Source of the DNA: Fodinibius salinus
GTDB lineage: Bacteria > Bacteroidota > Rhodothermia > Balneolales > Balneolaceae
Reading direction: 5' to 3'
Assembly (NCBI RefSeq): GCF_008124865.1
Contig: NZ_VNHY01000004.1
Coordinates: 62,001 to 126,000 of the forward strand
Length of the DNA stretch: 64,000 nt
Position numbers and translations under genes: made by a program. The notes below the pieces were generated by a model that saw only the letters and a program-made list of their open reading frames with translations, ran no database searches and was not told the DNA's origin. Each line of letters starts with the position of its first letter. Within the stretch, counting starts at the first letter, position 1. This document shows, piece by piece, positions 1 through 8,808 of this stretch.

Positions 1-76
1 GATAGTAATGGAAAAACTAAAGACCGAGGGCGCAACCGGTATTGTTATCCTTCCTATTGAAAGTATGATATTGTAA
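1..76 (+). CDS. hisG: ATP phosphoribosyltransferase, 3' end only
   Basis: Only the last 24 codons are present, in the frame that starts at base 2 and ends with TAA at 74-76. They read as the end of a HisG protein (residues ATGIVILPIE then SMIL), which matches the conserved C-terminal tail of ATP phosphoribosyltransferase, the first enzyme of histidine synthesis. HisG condenses ATP with PRPP and is the usual feedback-controlled step. It lies 2 bp before hisD on the same strand, as expected for the head of a his operon. The promoter and most of the gene lie outside the window to the left, so the long or short form of HisG cannot be judged. Confidence 0.85.
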   Translation, partial: IVMEKLKTEGATGIVILPIESMIL

Positions 77-78
77 CC

Positions 79-1368
79 ATGAGACAGTATACCTATAGCA
101 ACTTAACGGAAGAACAGATACAAAAGCTCTGCCAGCGGCCGAAGATGGATTTCAACTCTATCTTCGAGCAGGTTGAGCCTATTATCCAGCGTGTTACTGA
201 GGAAGGTGACGATGGGATCAACCATTTCACTACTAAGTTTGATGGCGTTACCCCTGACCCGTTGGTCATCAGCCCTGAGAATCAACAGATCAATTTGGAT
301 AATAAAATTAAAGAGGCCATAGATACGGCATTCGATAATATCTATAAATTCCATAAGGCCCAGCTTCCTTCTACATTAGAAGTAGAAACCATGTCCGGCG
401 TGGAGTGCAAACGTGTAACTCGTCCCATTCAGCGAGTGGGATTGTACGTGCCCGGAGGCACCGCCATTCTACCCTCTACCCTGATGATGTTAGGCATTCC
501 CGCAATGTTGGCCGGTTGTTCTACAATTGCAATTGCAACACCGCCTCAAAAAGACGGCTCCATTGCTGATGAAATTTTGTATATCGCCCAAAAGGTCGGT
601 GCTACACACCTACTTAAAGCCGGAGGGGCGCAAGCAGTAGCCGGAATGGCTTTAGGTACGGAGTCTGTGCCGAAGGTGGATAAAATATTGGGTCCGGGTA
701 ACCAATACGTAACTGCGGCTAAAATGATGCTTCAAAACAGTGAAGCACAAATAGCTATTGATATGCCGGCCGGACCATCAGAGGTACTGGTCATTGCTGA
801 TGGCTCTGCCAACCCAGAGTTCGTTGCTGCAGACTTACTTTCCCAAGCCGAACATGGCAAAGACAGTCAGGTGGTGCTGTTGGCTACTGCCAATTTTGAT
901 TGGAATACATGTAAGCAGGCCATTGCAAAACAAATGGACGATCTACCGCGCAAGGAAGTTGCTCAAAAAGCAATTGAGCAAAGTTTCAGCATTACAGTAG
1001 AAAATATTGAGCAGGCCTTTACATTTTCAAATCAGTATGCCCCTGAGCACCTGATCATCCAGTGTAAAAATCCACAACAATTTGAAGAAAAAATCATTAA
1101 TGCTGGATCAGTATTCTTGGGACACTGGACCCCCGAGAGTGCCGGTGATTATGCTTCGGGAACGAACCATACATTGCCAACTTATGGCTATGCCCGGATG
1201 TTCAGCGGGGTCTCTGTAGATTCATTTATCAAGCAAATAACAATGCAGAAAATTACTGAGGATGGCTTGCAAGCACTTGGCCCCACGGTAGAAAAATTGG
1301 CCGAAATTGAAGGATTACAAGCTCATAAAAATGCAGTCTCTATTCGGCTTGCTGACATAAATAAGTAA
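79..1368 (+). CDS. hisD: Histidinol dehydrogenase
   Basis: This zinc enzyme catalyses the last two steps of histidine synthesis, L-histidinol to L-histidinal to L-histidine, with two NAD+. The 429-residue length is normal for the family. Family signatures seen are GLYVPGGTA near residue 122, the KILGPGNQYV stretch, the QAEHGKDSQ segment that carries metal and active-site residues, YAPEHL, and SAGDYASGTNHTLPT near the C-terminus. The ATG lies 2 bp after the hisG stop, and hisC follows after 23 bp, so the genes are probably one transcript. Confidence 0.97.
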   Translation: MRQYTYSNLTEEQIQKLCQRPKMDFNSIFEQVEPIIQRVTEEGDDGINHFTTKFDGVTPDPLVISPENQQINLDNKIKEAIDTAFDNIYKFHKAQLPSTLEVETMSGVECKRVTRPIQRVGLYVPGGTAILPSTLMMLGIPAMLAGCSTIAIATPPQKDGSIADEILYIAQKVGATHLLKAGGAQAVAGMALGTESVPKVDKILGPGNQYVTAAKMMLQNSEAQIAIDMPAGPSEVLVIADGSANPEFVAADLLSQAEHGKDSQVVLLATANFDWNTCKQAIAKQMDDLPRKEVAQKAIEQSFSITVENIEQAFTFSNQYAPEHLIIQCKNPQQFEEKIINAGSVFLGHWTPESAGDYASGTNHTLPTYGYARMFSGVSVDSFIKQITMQKITEDGLQALGPTVEKLAEIEGLQAHKNAVSIRLADINK

Positions 1369-1391
1369 CACAACAAATACTTTTTAAGACG

Positions 1392-2453
1392 ATGAGTAGT
1401 TCATTTAATATTGAAAATTTTGTTCGTCCTAATATTCGACAACTTGAACCTTACCACAGTGCTCGCGAAGATTTTGAAGATGGGTTGCTACTTGATGCCA
1501 ATGAAAATAGCCTGGGTGCACCTTTTACTGATGACAGTAAGCTACATCGCTACCCGGATCCAGCCCAAAAAAGGCTGCGGGGGCTCATTGCCAAATGGCG
1601 GGGTGTTCGAAGGGAAAATATATTTACCGGAGTTGGCAGCGATGAGGGGATCGACCTGTTATTTCGCATCTTCTGCACTCCCGGTAAAGATCGGATATTA
1701 ACGGTCCCTCCTACTTATGGGATGTACACCGTATCTGCTAATATTTACGATATTGCAATTGATGAAGTATTGCTGGAAGAAGAAACGTTCCAGCCACGGG
1801 TAGAGCCCATCCTAAATGCGACAACTCCAGAGACAAAGATTCTATTTCTCTGTTCTCCCAATAATCCAACGGCTAATACTTTTGAAGCTGACAGAGTAGA
1901 ACAACTGGTGGAAAAATTCCCAGGTATTGTGGTAGTGGATGAGGCCTATATCGACTTTAGCGAAGAACCTAGCTGGACTTCAAAAATAGCTGAATATTCA
2001 AATCTTGTTGTTTTACAGACGATGTCTAAGTCGCTGGGCCTAGCCGGAATTCGACTAGGCATTACCTATGCTCAGGAACAGATTATAAATTATATGATGA
2101 AAGTAAAGGCCCCTTATAACATCAATAAATTAACGGCTCAAAAGGCCATCGAAGGATTACAAAATTGGGATACGGTCAGTTTTAAAATTAATGCCATCAA
2201 AAAGGAACGTAAACAGCTTGCTGAAAAGTTAAATCAACTGAATGCTGTGCAGAAAGTGTATCCCAGCGAAGCTAATTTCTTACTGGTCAAAATCAACAAT
2301 GCCCGCACGCTTTATGAGCAACTCACTAAACGAGATATCATCGTCCGATATCGCGGTGATGAACCGCACTGCAACAGCTGCCTGCGGATTACAGTAGGAA
2401 CGCCGGACGAAAACGAACGGTTAATTTCAGCATTACAAGACCTAACATCATGA
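1392..2453 (+). CDS. hisC: Histidinol-phosphate aminotransferase
   Basis: A class I/II PLP aminotransferase that moves an amino group from glutamate to imidazole-acetol phosphate. At 353 residues it is full length. The substrate-recognition region LDANENSLG lies near residue 34 and HRYPDP near 50. SPNNPT and the PLP-facing VVDEAYIDF are present, and the Schiff-base lysine lies in TMSKSLGLAGIRLG (around residue 210). Its TGA overlaps the hisB ATG as ATGA (2450-2453), which indicates translational coupling. Confidence 0.96.
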   Translation: MSSSFNIENFVRPNIRQLEPYHSAREDFEDGLLLDANENSLGAPFTDDSKLHRYPDPAQKRLRGLIAKWRGVRRENIFTGVGSDEGIDLLFRIFCTPGKDRILTVPPTYGMYTVSANIYDIAIDEVLLEEETFQPRVEPILNATTPETKILFLCSPNNPTANTFEADRVEQLVEKFPGIVVVDEAYIDFSEEPSWTSKIAEYSNLVVLQTMSKSLGLAGIRLGITYAQEQIINYMMKVKAPYNINKLTAQKAIEGLQNWDTVSFKINAIKKERKQLAEKLNQLNAVQKVYPSEANFLLVKINNARTLYEQLTKRDIIVRYRGDEPHCNSCLRITVGTPDENERLISALQDLTS

Positions 2454-3343
2454 ATATCAGAATTTCTACAGCATCACTAATCGGTGAAAATGATGACATG
2501 CTATGGAGTGGCGCTCTCTATGGACTCAAGCGCCTGCAGGAAATGGATCATCAACTCTTTTTTATCCCAGATGATCTTTCCAAACAACAGCTTGCGTTGC
2601 TGGGAAACGAAGAAATTTCTGCCAGTGATATGGACCCCAATGCTGTTGACTTGCAAGTGATTACTGATAATGGCATCCTTAAGGTGATGGATACGAACGG
2701 TGCCGAGATCGAGTCCGCTAAAAACTGGATTATCCTGAGTACTAAAATTTGCTTCCCCTCGCGGAAAGCCTTTCTACAACGAACAACCTCTGAAACAGAT
2801 ATCGAAATAGCCCTCAATCTGGACGGCACCGGAGAAAACAGTATCGATACGGGACTTGATTTCTATGATCACATGCTGGAACAAATTGCCAAACACGGAC
2901 TCATTGACCTGAATATCTCCTGCGACGGTGATTTGAATATTGATGAACATCATACTATCGAGGATGTGGCGATTTGCCTTGGTCAGGCGATAAATCAGGC
3001 ATTGGGCGACAAAGTTGGTATTCAGCGATACGGATTTACGTTGCCCATGGACGAGTCGCTGGCTGAAGTAGCAATTGATTTTTCAGGCCGCCCTTTTTTG
3101 AAGTTCAATGGCGAATTTCAACGTAACATGGTTGGCGATTTCCCCACAGAAATGACGCAGCATTTCTTCTATTCGTTAACTATGAACCTGAAGGCTACCC
3201 TACACATTTCGGTACAAGGCGATAATGATCATCATAAAATTGAAGCCTGTTTTAAGGGGCTAGCAAGATGCCTGCGAACGGCTGTCAGTCGTAATGAACG
3301 AATAGCAAACATTTTACCCAGTACAAAAGACTTACTTGAATAA
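2450..3343 (+). CDS. hisB: Imidazoleglycerol-phosphate dehydratase with a non-catalytic N-terminal extension
   Basis: Residues about 105-297 are a complete IGP dehydratase: FYDHMLEQIAKHG, the metal-binding DEHHTIED (HHTIED at 167-172), PMDESLAEVAIDFSGRP, EMTQHFF and NDHHKIEACFK. This is the dehydration step of histidine synthesis. The first ~105 residues occupy the place of the HAD-type histidinol-phosphate phosphatase domain found in bifunctional HisB. A stretch LYGLKRLQEMDHQLFFIPDD aligns by eye with the HAD segment that follows the nucleophile, but the DxDxT nucleophile motif is absent: the protein begins MNIRISTASLIGENDD. I infer a degenerate phosphatase domain. The phosphatase step would then need another enzyme, and none is visible in this window. 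The gene overlaps hisC by 4 bp and hisH by 1 bp. Confidence 0.93.
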   Translation: MNIRISTASLIGENDDMLWSGALYGLKRLQEMDHQLFFIPDDLSKQQLALLGNEEISASDMDPNAVDLQVITDNGILKVMDTNGAEIESAKNWIILSTKICFPSRKAFLQRTTSETDIEIALNLDGTGENSIDTGLDFYDHMLEQIAKHGLIDLNISCDGDLNIDEHHTIEDVAICLGQAINQALGDKVGIQRYGFTLPMDESLAEVAIDFSGRPFLKFNGEFQRNMVGDFPTEMTQHFFYSLTMNLKATLHISVQGDNDHHKIEACFKGLARCLRTAVSRNERIANILPSTKDLLE

Positions 3344-3954
3344 TGATCGCAATTATTAATTATGAAGCCGGAAACTTGGCATCGGTATCCAATGCCCTTA
3401 GCCGACTGAATGCTAACCATATTGTTACCAACCAAAAGGAAGAGCTAAACCAAGCTGAAGGCATTATCTTTCCCGGGGTTGGTCATGCTGAACCGGCAAT
3501 GGAATCACTGAGAACAAACGAGCTTGACCAATGGTTAAAAGATACCAATAAACCGGTTCTTGGCATCTGCCTGGGCATGCAGCTGCTGTATGAATCCTCA
3601 GAAGAAGGTAATTCTGAAGGGCTGGGACTCATCCCTGGTACGTTAAAAAAGTTCAATTCTGAAACCAAAAAAGTTCCACATATGGGATGGAATACTTTTA
3701 CCGAAGTCAATACCGACCACCCACTAGTCAGTAATTTTGACGATTCGGAGTATTTCTACTTTGTGCACAGCTATTTTGCCCCAATCAACAAATATTCAAT
3801 AGCCAATTGCCATTATATTCAAGACTTTACAGCTGTTGTTAGCAAGGGCAACTATATGGGAGTACAATTTCATCCAGAAAAATCGGGAAAGGCCGGATCA
3901 CTGCTGCTTCAAAATTTCTTGGATTACGTGCACTACACCGATCTTGAAACCTAA
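3343..3954 (+). CDS. hisH: Imidazole glycerol phosphate synthase, glutamine amidotransferase subunit
   Basis: A class I glutamine amidotransferase that supplies ammonia to HisF. The nucleophile cysteine lies in GICLGMQLLYESS (near residue 80), and the catalytic His-Glu pair in GVQFHPEKSG near residue 174. The start IINYEAGNLASVSNAL is typical of HisH, and 203 residues is normal. Its ATG shares one base with the hisB stop. It is the last gene of the first his block. Its partner hisF lies about 12.3 kb downstream, behind two interruptions. Confidence 0.97.
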   Translation: MIAIINYEAGNLASVSNALSRLNANHIVTNQKEELNQAEGIIFPGVGHAEPAMESLRTNELDQWLKDTNKPVLGICLGMQLLYESSEEGNSEGLGLIPGTLKKFNSETKKVPHMGWNTFTEVNTDHPLVSNFDDSEYFYFVHSYFAPINKYSIANCHYIQDFTAVVSKGNYMGVQFHPEKSGKAGSLLLQNFLDYVHYTDLET

Positions 3955-4077
3955 ACAGGCCAGTAGCGTCACCAGCGTCCCGTAGATCTTGCGATACCAT
4001 ATTCTCTGACCTGCCTATACCCTTCTTCGCACCTCCACCTTAACGGCTTGTAAATCTTATTTATAAAATTTAACTTA

Positions 4078-4097
4078 TTGACTGAACATTCAGTCAA
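4078..4097. promoter_or_regulatory. Perfect palindromic operator in front of tetR
   Basis: TTGACTGAACATTCAGTCAA is a perfect inverted repeat with 9-bp arms and a 2-bp centre. It ends 6 bp before the tetR start codon. The half-site TGACTGA is typical of operators used by TetR-family repressors, so autoregulation of this gene and the exporter genes behind it is the simplest reading. No convincing -35/-10 or Bacteroidota-type -33/-7 pair could be fixed upstream. Confidence 0.75.
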
Positions 4098-4103
4098 CAT
4101 AAT

Positions 4104-4700
4104 ATGGCACCGCGAACACCTGAACAAAACGAAAAAATCCGAGAGCAACGCAGCCAGAGTATCATTAATGCGGCGCTCAAGCTTTTTGCCGAAAATGGCG
4201 TTGCAAACACCAGTATCAGTCAGATTGCCAAAGAAGCTGATACATCCAAGGGACTCATTTATAACTACTTTAGCGGAAAAAGAGACTTACTTCATAATGT
4301 AATCCAAGAGGGTATGGAGAAGATGCCGTTGGATATGCCCGCTCCCCAAACCAAAATGCAAGCCCGCCAACAGCTCGAGCTTACCCTGGACCAAATGCAT
4401 GAATTAGCAGTCGAGGGCAAACTCTTTTGGAAATTCTATGCAGAGCTTCTGTTCCAATTGGTTCGTAACGAAGAGCTTTCAAAGGAGTTTGAGGACGAGT
4501 TTAATTTATTTATCGACTTCTTTACAACACTGCTTGATTGTATGGACTACCCTGATCCACAGATCAACGGCCGTATCCTGGCTGCGAAGCTGGATGGTAT
4601 ACTTTTGCACGGTTTATATTACGACAACTATCCCACCAAACAGATTTTTGAACAGATAAAAAAAACATATCTGACCGATGAAACCAATGAACATCAATAA
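4104..4700 (+). CDS. TetR/AcrR-family transcriptional regulator
   Basis: A 198-residue repressor-type protein. The N-terminal helix-turn-helix (residues about 20-65) contains the family pattern TSISQIAKEADTSKGLIYNYF followed by GKRDLL. The C-terminal half is helical and variable, as expected for a ligand-binding and dimer domain, so the effector cannot be read. The start at 4104 follows the palindromic operator directly. The 3' end overlaps the start of the next gene, so the regulator and the LolA-like gene are one transcript and the exporter genes are the likely targets. Confidence 0.9.
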   Translation: MAPRTPEQNEKIREQRSQSIINAALKLFAENGVANTSISQIAKEADTSKGLIYNYFSGKRDLLHNVIQEGMEKMPLDMPAPQTKMQARQQLELTLDQMHELAVEGKLFWKFYAELLFQLVRNEELSKEFEDEFNLFIDFFTTLLDCMDYPDPQINGRILAAKLDGILLHGLYYDNYPTKQIFEQIKKTYLTDETNEHQ

Positions 4701-5454
4701 ATCTCTTTCTTTAAAGTCCCTGTTAATACTTGGTGTGGCCTTACTATTTGCCAGACCTGCCCAATCGCAGGATGCTACTGAAATTGTCCGAAAGGCCAAC
4801 GAAAAGATGCAGGGCAAGAGTTCACAGGTCAAAATGACTATGCAAATCGTGCGCCCAAACTGGGAGCGTAGCATCTCGATGAAAGCCTGGAGCAAGGGAC
4901 AGGATTACAGCCTTATTTTAATTACCGGTCCGGCCCGTGATAAAGGATCGGCGTATCTAAAACGCGGAAATGAAATCTGGAACTGGCAGCCAAGTATCAA
5001 CCGGACAATCAAGATGCCGCCTTCAATGATGAGCCAATCCTGGATGGGATCAGACTTTTCAAATAATGACCTAGTCCGCGAATCTTCTATCGTCGTGGAT
5101 TACAACCACACCCTACTTGGTGATTCGACTCTTAGCGGATACGATAGCTACAAAATTGAAATGATCCCCAAGCCCGAAGCACCTGTAGTCTGGGGAAAGG
5201 TTATCTCCTTTATATCAAAGGACAAGTATATGCAGCTGCGGGCCGAATTTTATGATGAGGATGGCGAACTGGTTCGACTGATGAAAGGTTCAAAAGTAAA
5301 AGAGATGGACGGACGTATTGTCCCTACCCGAATGGAGATGATTCCCGTAGATGAGAAGGGCAACAAAACAGTTATCAACTATGATAAAATGGAATTTAAT
5401 ATTGACATCTCTCAGCGATTCTTTAGCATCCAGAATATGAAAAATGTAGAATGA
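4678..5454 (+). CDS. LolA-like outer-membrane lipoprotein-sorting protein
   Basis: A periplasmic protein of about 255 residues with a cleavable signal peptide (hydrophobic core LKSLLILGVALLFA, cut after AQSQ). The mature part resembles the LolA/LolB-fold family annotated as outer membrane lipoprotein-sorting protein: TEIVRKANEKMQGKSSQVKMTM, SMKAWSKGQDYSLILITGPARDKGSAYLK split across two strands, and IWNWQPSINRTIKMPPSMM. Proteins of this fold carry lipid or hydrophobic cargo across the periplasm. It overlaps the end of tetR. A second in-frame ATG at 4687 is equally good as a start. It is followed by two permeases, an ATPase and an outer-membrane barrel, which suggests a lipid or hydrophobic-compound export line rather than classical LolA itself. 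Confidence 0.85.
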   Translation: MKPMNINKSLSLKSLLILGVALLFARPAQSQDATEIVRKANEKMQGKSSQVKMTMQIVRPNWERSISMKAWSKGQDYSLILITGPARDKGSAYLKRGNEIWNWQPSINRTIKMPPSMMSQSWMGSDFSNNDLVRESSIVVDYNHTLLGDSTLSGYDSYKIEMIPKPEAPVVWGKVISFISKDKYMQLRAEFYDEDGELVRLMKGSKVKEMDGRIVPTRMEMIPVDEKGNKTVINYDKMEFNIDISQRFFSIQNMKNVE

Positions 5455-5565
5455 CACAGTAAAGAGTTCAACAATAATTAATTCTCTTTCTGTATGGCTG
5501 TCAACAAGATAATTACTAACAGAATTAACTTTCGATATCTGTTCACGGAATAACTGGTACGTAAT

Positions 5566-6786
5566 ATGCTGACTTTAAAGCTAGCTTGGCGAAATATTTG
5601 GCGGAACAAACGCCGTACACTTATCACGACGACTTCCATCATTATAGCGGTATTGCTTTCTTCAGTGATGCGTTCCATGCAAGAAGGACAGTACAAAGAT
5701 ATGATTGAAAGTACAGTCGGTACCTTTTCCGGCTATATTCAAGTACATGCTAAGGGGTATTGGGACGAGAAAACGCTGGACAACAGTTTCCAAGCTACCG
5801 ATTCGCTAATGAAAAAATTGCAAACTCCTGAGGAGGTCTCAGGGGTTGTGCCACGTATCGAATCATTTGCTCTGGGCGCCGGCAAGCAACAAAGTCGGCC
5901 GGTGATGGTAATGGGCATTGATATCGAAACCGAACAACTCCTAAGCAAACCGAAGGAGCGGCTTCAAAAAGGGAGCTATTTTAAAAGCAATAGCGAACAA
6001 TCCGTTCTCGTCGGCCATAAGGTGCTCCAGCGACTGAATATGCAGGTAGGGGACAGTCTTGTATTATTGGGACAGGGATTTCGCGGAATGAGCGCCACAG
6101 GGTTATATCCCATTAAAGGAACCCTGGAATTCCCTAATCCGGAAATGAATAAGAACCTTGTAATGCTGCCGCTGCAAACCGCCCAACACTTTTTAGCCGC
6201 TGACGAACGCTTAACAACAGCGGCATTTACTGTTGAAAATCCAGAGCATATTGCCCCCCTCGTAAACCAATTAAAGAGTAATCTTACTGATGATTATGAA
6301 GTGATGAGCTGGCGCGAAATGATGCCCTCACTCGTCCAAAGTATTGAGGCAGATCGCGGAAGTGGCTATATCATATTAGGGGTTCTCTATATGGTTGTTG
6401 GTTTTGGAATTTTAGGTACAGTCCTGATGATGGTTACCGAACGGACATATGAATTCGGCATCATGCTCTCCGTCGGCACTCCACAAGGTAAACTAGCTCG
6501 CATTTTGAGCATCGAAATACTATTCATCGCCATGCTGGGTAGCGCCATCGGCATTCTACTGAGTCTGCCTATTACTTGGTATTTTCACCTTAATCCCATT
6601 CAGCTTACCGGCGATATGGCTGTAGTAACAGAAAGTTATGGCTTGCAACCGATTATCCCCTTTTCGGTAGAACCCTCAATATTTCTTTCACAGGCACTGG
6701 TTATCTTTATTATCACACTTTCATTCAGCCTGATTCCCGTCATAAAAGCTAGCAATATTAATCCCGTAGAAGCCATGAGGTCTTGA
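5566..6786 (+). CDS. ABC transporter permease, FtsX/LolE-like
   Basis: A 406-residue permease with the layout of the MacB/FtsX family: one N-terminal membrane helix (about residues 20-36, after AWRNIWRNKRRTLIT), a large periplasmic MacB-like domain, and three C-terminal helices (from YIILGVLYMVVGFGILGTVLMMV through LVIFIITLSFSLIPVIKA). The C-terminal NPVEAMRS is the usual family ending. The cytosolic loop TYEFGIMLSVGTPQGKL matches the coupling-helix motif that contacts the ATPase. The next permease starts 3 bp later, so the two probably form a heterodimer. Confidence 0.92.
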   Translation: MLTLKLAWRNIWRNKRRTLITTTSIIIAVLLSSVMRSMQEGQYKDMIESTVGTFSGYIQVHAKGYWDEKTLDNSFQATDSLMKKLQTPEEVSGVVPRIESFALGAGKQQSRPVMVMGIDIETEQLLSKPKERLQKGSYFKSNSEQSVLVGHKVLQRLNMQVGDSLVLLGQGFRGMSATGLYPIKGTLEFPNPEMNKNLVMLPLQTAQHFLAADERLTTAAFTVENPEHIAPLVNQLKSNLTDDYEVMSWREMMPSLVQSIEADRGSGYIILGVLYMVVGFGILGTVLMMVTERTYEFGIMLSVGTPQGKLARILSIEILFIAMLGSAIGILLSLPITWYFHLNPIQLTGDMAVVTESYGLQPIIPFSVEPSIFLSQALVIFIITLSFSLIPVIKASNINPVEAMRS

Positions 6787-6789
6787 TTT

Positions 6790-8010
6790 ATGTTTAGCAC
6801 TATCATCAAACTTGGCTGGAAGAACATTTGGCGAAACCCCACGCGTAGTGCGGTCGTTATTATTGCCGTGCTTTTGGGTACCTGGTCAGGCATTTTCTTA
6901 TCAGGATTTTTTACTGGGATGATGCAAGGCTATCTCGATAACCAATTTGAACTTACTGTCGGACATATTGAAATAAGCCACCCGCAGTTCGATGATATGT
7001 ATAGCCCGGAATACTATGTTCCTAACTCTGATCAAGTAATCAGAGAACTTGATCAGCTATCCTATATTCAGGATATCTCAACACAAAGCCTTGCTACCGG
7101 CTTGGCACAAAGCGCGCGTAATAACTACGGTGCAACTATCCACGGACTCCATCCCGACAGCAATTATAGTATCAAAGAATACCTCAAAAAAGGATCGATG
7201 CCCGGGGCATCGCAAAAACGGAACCCAATTATCATTGGACAGAAACTGGCTGAACGGCTAGATATTAAACTGGACTCACGTATAGTACTCAGCTTTCAAG
7301 ACAAAAACGGGGAAATCACTGGTGGAGCATTCCGGGTGGCAGGCATTTTTGATACGTTCAGCAATCCCTATGACGAAAGTAATGTGTTTGTCAACCGAAA
7401 TGATTTAAACGGGTTGATGGAACTAAGTAATCAGGTTCATAATATTCGATTAACCCTCAGCGACTTTAGTCAGGCGCAACACTATACTCAGCAACTTCAG
7501 GACCAATTTCCAAATCTGCAGATTAAAACCTGGGGTGAAACAGCACCCGAACTGCAGTACATGTATGATATGACTGATCTTATGATGTATATCGTAATGG
7601 TGATCATCATCATTGCGCTAATTTTTAGTATCATCAACACCATGCTAATGGCCGTACTTGAACGTACCCGAGAGCTGGGGATGCTTCGCGCTGTGGGAAT
7701 GAATAAACCCCGAGTGTTTTCGATGATTGTCTCCGAAACTGTATTTCTTACGATGGTCGGCGCCCCCATCGGTATGTTGTTGAGCTGGATCACGATCTCC
7801 TACTTTGGGGATGTAGGCATTGACCTGAGTATTTTTGCCGAAGGGCTTAGCGCTTACGGTTTTGGGACCGTCATTTATCCGTACTTGCCTAATATGTACT
7901 ATCTGAATATCACACTGATGATCGCCGGAGCTGCCCTGCTTTCAGCATTGTATCCCGCTTTCAAGAGCTTGCAACTAAATCCTGTAAAAGCAATCAGAAA
8001 ATTCAATTAA
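6790..8010 (+). CDS. ABC transporter permease, FtsX/LolC-like
   Basis: This is the second permease of the pair, also 406 residues, with the same architecture: an N-terminal helix near residues 20-40 after GWKNIWRNPTRSAVV, a periplasmic domain to about residue 265, and three C-terminal helices. The coupling loop RTRELGMLRAVGMNKPRV is textbook for FtsX/LolC permeases, and the end reads LNPVKAIRKF. It follows the first permease after 3 bp. The ATPase gene comes 109 bp later, after a stretch of quasi-repeats. Confidence 0.93.
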   Translation: MFSTIIKLGWKNIWRNPTRSAVVIIAVLLGTWSGIFLSGFFTGMMQGYLDNQFELTVGHIEISHPQFDDMYSPEYYVPNSDQVIRELDQLSYIQDISTQSLATGLAQSARNNYGATIHGLHPDSNYSIKEYLKKGSMPGASQKRNPIIIGQKLAERLDIKLDSRIVLSFQDKNGEITGGAFRVAGIFDTFSNPYDESNVFVNRNDLNGLMELSNQVHNIRLTLSDFSQAQHYTQQLQDQFPNLQIKTWGETAPELQYMYDMTDLMMYIVMVIIIIALIFSIINTMLMAVLERTRELGMLRAVGMNKPRVFSMIVSETVFLTMVGAPIGMLLSWITISYFGDVGIDLSIFAEGLSAYGFGTVIYPYLPNMYYLNITLMIAGAALLSALYPAFKSLQLNPVKAIRKFN

Positions 8011-8019
8011 AAACCCTAT

Positions 8020-8117
8020 TCCACCTAAACCTCAAATTCGGCTATAAAATTACCCGTAACACAGAAAAAGTAACCTGCAACGTCTAACCCGAAATCCTGC
8101 AACACGAATCACCAAAA
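8020..8117. repeat. Degenerate short-unit quasi-repeat between permease and ATPase genes
   Basis: The spacer is built from drifting 8-11 bp units that share the cores acccgtaac, aacctgcaac, aacccgaaat and ctgcaacac. It has no open frame and interrupts an otherwise tight operon. Its role is unknown; it may be a simple intergenic repeat family. Confidence 0.55.
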
Positions 8118-8119
8118 CC

Positions 8120-8806
8120 ATGGCTGTTATAGAAACCACGGAACTTACAAAAGTGTATAACTCAGATCAGGTACCTGTTCATGCTTTACGAGGAGTAGAC
8201 CTGACAATCGAAAAAGGAGAGTTTACGGCCATTGTCGGTCCCTCTGGATCGGGTAAAACGACATTGCTAAATATTATCAGCGGCCTTGATGAACCTACCA
8301 AAGGCAAAACCGTAGTACAGGGTACGGAGCTCAATACCTTATCCGACCGTGAACTCATCGACTTTCGACTACATCATATCGGATTTGTCTTTCAGGCCTA
8401 TAATCTAATTCCAGTGCTTACCTCAATCGAGAACGTTTCGTTTGTGATGCAGATGCAGGGACGTCCGACCAAAGAGTGCCGCGAAAAGAGCAGAAATTTA
8501 TTAGAAGCTGTTGGATTGGGAGACAAAATCAACAAACGTCCCTCAGAGCTTTCCGGCGGACAACAACAGCGTGTAGCCGTTGCACGTGCCTTGGCTTCCA
8601 AACCTGACTTTGTACTGGCCGATGAGCCCACAGCCAATCTCGACTCCGTATCTTCAGCAGATCTTCTTGATATGATGGCTGAACTCAACGAAAAAGAAGA
8701 AATGACTTTTGTTTTTTCAACTCATGATCAGCGGGTAATAGATCGTGCACGGCGGGTGGTTACGCTCGTAGATGGTAAAATTGATAAGGATGAAATACGA
8801 AAATAA
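8120..8806 (+). CDS. ABC transporter ATP-binding protein, LolD/MacB type
   Basis: A 228-residue ATPase subunit with every catalytic motif intact: Walker A GPSGSGKTT near residue 40, the Q-loop in FVFQAYNLIPVLTSIENV, signature LSGGQQQR near 143, Walker B VLADEPTANLD and the H-loop in FSTHDQRV. The sequence is of the LolD/FtsE/MacB subfamily, which powers mechanotransmission from the cytoplasm rather than passage through the membrane. It is the energy subunit for the two FtsX-type permeases just upstream. The barrel gene starts 2 bp after its stop. Confidence 0.95.
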   Translation: MAVIETTELTKVYNSDQVPVHALRGVDLTIEKGEFTAIVGPSGSGKTTLLNIISGLDEPTKGKTVVQGTELNTLSDRELIDFRLHHIGFVFQAYNLIPVLTSIENVSFVMQMQGRPTKECREKSRNLLEAVGLGDKINKRPSELSGGQQQRVAVARALASKPDFVLADEPTANLDSVSSADLLDMMAELNEKEEMTFVFSTHDQRVIDRARRVVTLVDGKIDKDEIRK

Positions 8807-8808
8807 GT

